DNA from: JACZQZ01 sp046756945 | GTDB taxonomy: Bacteria; Pseudomonadota; Alphaproteobacteria; Rhodospirillales; 2-02-FULL-58-16 | DNA length: 7,649 nt | Direction: 5' to 3' | NCBI GenBank assembly: GCA_046756945.1 | Contig: JBHHXI010000137.1 | Coordinates: 1 to 7,649, forward strand | Part shown: piece by piece, positions 7,553 through 7,649 of the stretch | Numbering within the stretch: position 1 is the stretch's first letter | Layout: each line of letters starts with the position of its first letter | Notes under the pieces: model-generated | The model's database searches: none | Seen by the model: the letters and a program-made list of their open reading frames with translations, nothing else | What the model was told of the DNA's origin: nothing | Position numbers and translations under genes: made by a program

Positions 7553-7596
7553 AACGCGCAAGATACCCCATTGGCCGCTGAAACGCGAGCCCGCCC

Positions 7597-7649
7597 ATGC
7601 CTAAGCGCACCGATATTGCCTCTGTCCTCATCATCGGCGCCGGGCCCAT
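7597..7649 (+). CDS. carB: Carbamoyl-phosphate synthase large subunit CarB, 5' end only
   Basis: The first 17 codons read MPKRTDIASVLIIGAGP, the standard CarB N-terminus with an intact nucleotide-binding glycine motif; the window ends here. CarB makes carbamoyl phosphate from bicarbonate, ATP and the ammonia delivered by CarA. It starts 604 bp after the carA stop codon, separated by the toxin-antitoxin pair. The bases before the ATG (GAAACGCGAGCCCGCCC) contain no clear ribosome binding site. Another reading frame from the proximal copy stops at 7602-7604, overlapping this start, so coupled translation is possible. Confidence 0.9.
   Translation, partial: MPKRTDIASVLIIGAGP

Larger units (their letters stand above)
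6999..7596. mobile_element. Candidate toxin-antitoxin insertion cassette within carAB
   Basis: The 598-bp unit runs from the proximal carB-like start to the base before the distal one. It contains the carB remnant plus two small minus-strand genes. The duplicated carB start (46 of 53 bases identical) acts as an imperfect direct repeat flanking the cassette. No transposase, terminal inverted repeat or short target duplication is visible, so the mechanism of arrival is unknown. Recombination between the copies would remove 598 bp and restore direct carA-carB spacing. Confidence 0.5.

Noticed and set aside
7553..7561. Upstream TTG start for the antitoxin
   Set aside because: It adds only three residues. 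The ATG at 7550-7552 gives the MSKLL-type start expected of this antitoxin group.

Overview
The window looks like a high-GC alphaproteobacterial chromosome. The gene order is carA, then a divergent yqeY-like gene followed by dnaG and rpoD on the minus strand, with a CAT-anticodon tRNA beyond rpoD. I recall this order from alphaproteobacteria, perhaps Rhodospirillales-like. The genus cannot be told from this sequence.

Left end (1-512): an AT-richer, accessory-looking stretch. It holds a 21-bp-spaced repeat of AACAGGGAA, a tRNA-like sequence with anticodon CAT and an abnormally long D-arm region, a perfect 11-bp tandem duplication, and a normal tRNA with anticodon CAT (probably lysidine-modified tRNA-Ile2). 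Between that tRNA and the rpoD stop codon lies an unusual element: two arms of 7-bp-periodic repeats in opposite orientation around a small GC hairpin.

Centre (511-5524, minus strand): rpoD (housekeeping sigma factor), dnaG (primase) and a GatB/YqeY-domain gene. This resembles the classical macromolecular-synthesis cluster. rpoD has a good candidate promoter of its own (TTGACA, 17 bp, TTAAAG) and a leader of about 420 nt. The divergent yqeY/carA region (5525-5804) holds candidate promoters in both directions, two AT-rich dyads, and three consecutive GC hairpins in the presumed carA leader.

Right end (5805-7649): carA is complete. Six bases after its stop codon a sequence starts that reads like the first codons of carB (MPKRTDI-SVL-IGA-P), but it loses similarity after about 19 codons. 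A RelE/ParE-type toxin-antitoxin pair on the opposite strand follows. Then, 598 bp after the first copy, the carB start appears again with an intact GAGP motif and runs off the window. I read this as a small toxin-antitoxin cassette inserted between carA and carB, flanked by a duplicated carB 5' end whose proximal copy is decaying. This is the most interesting part of the window.
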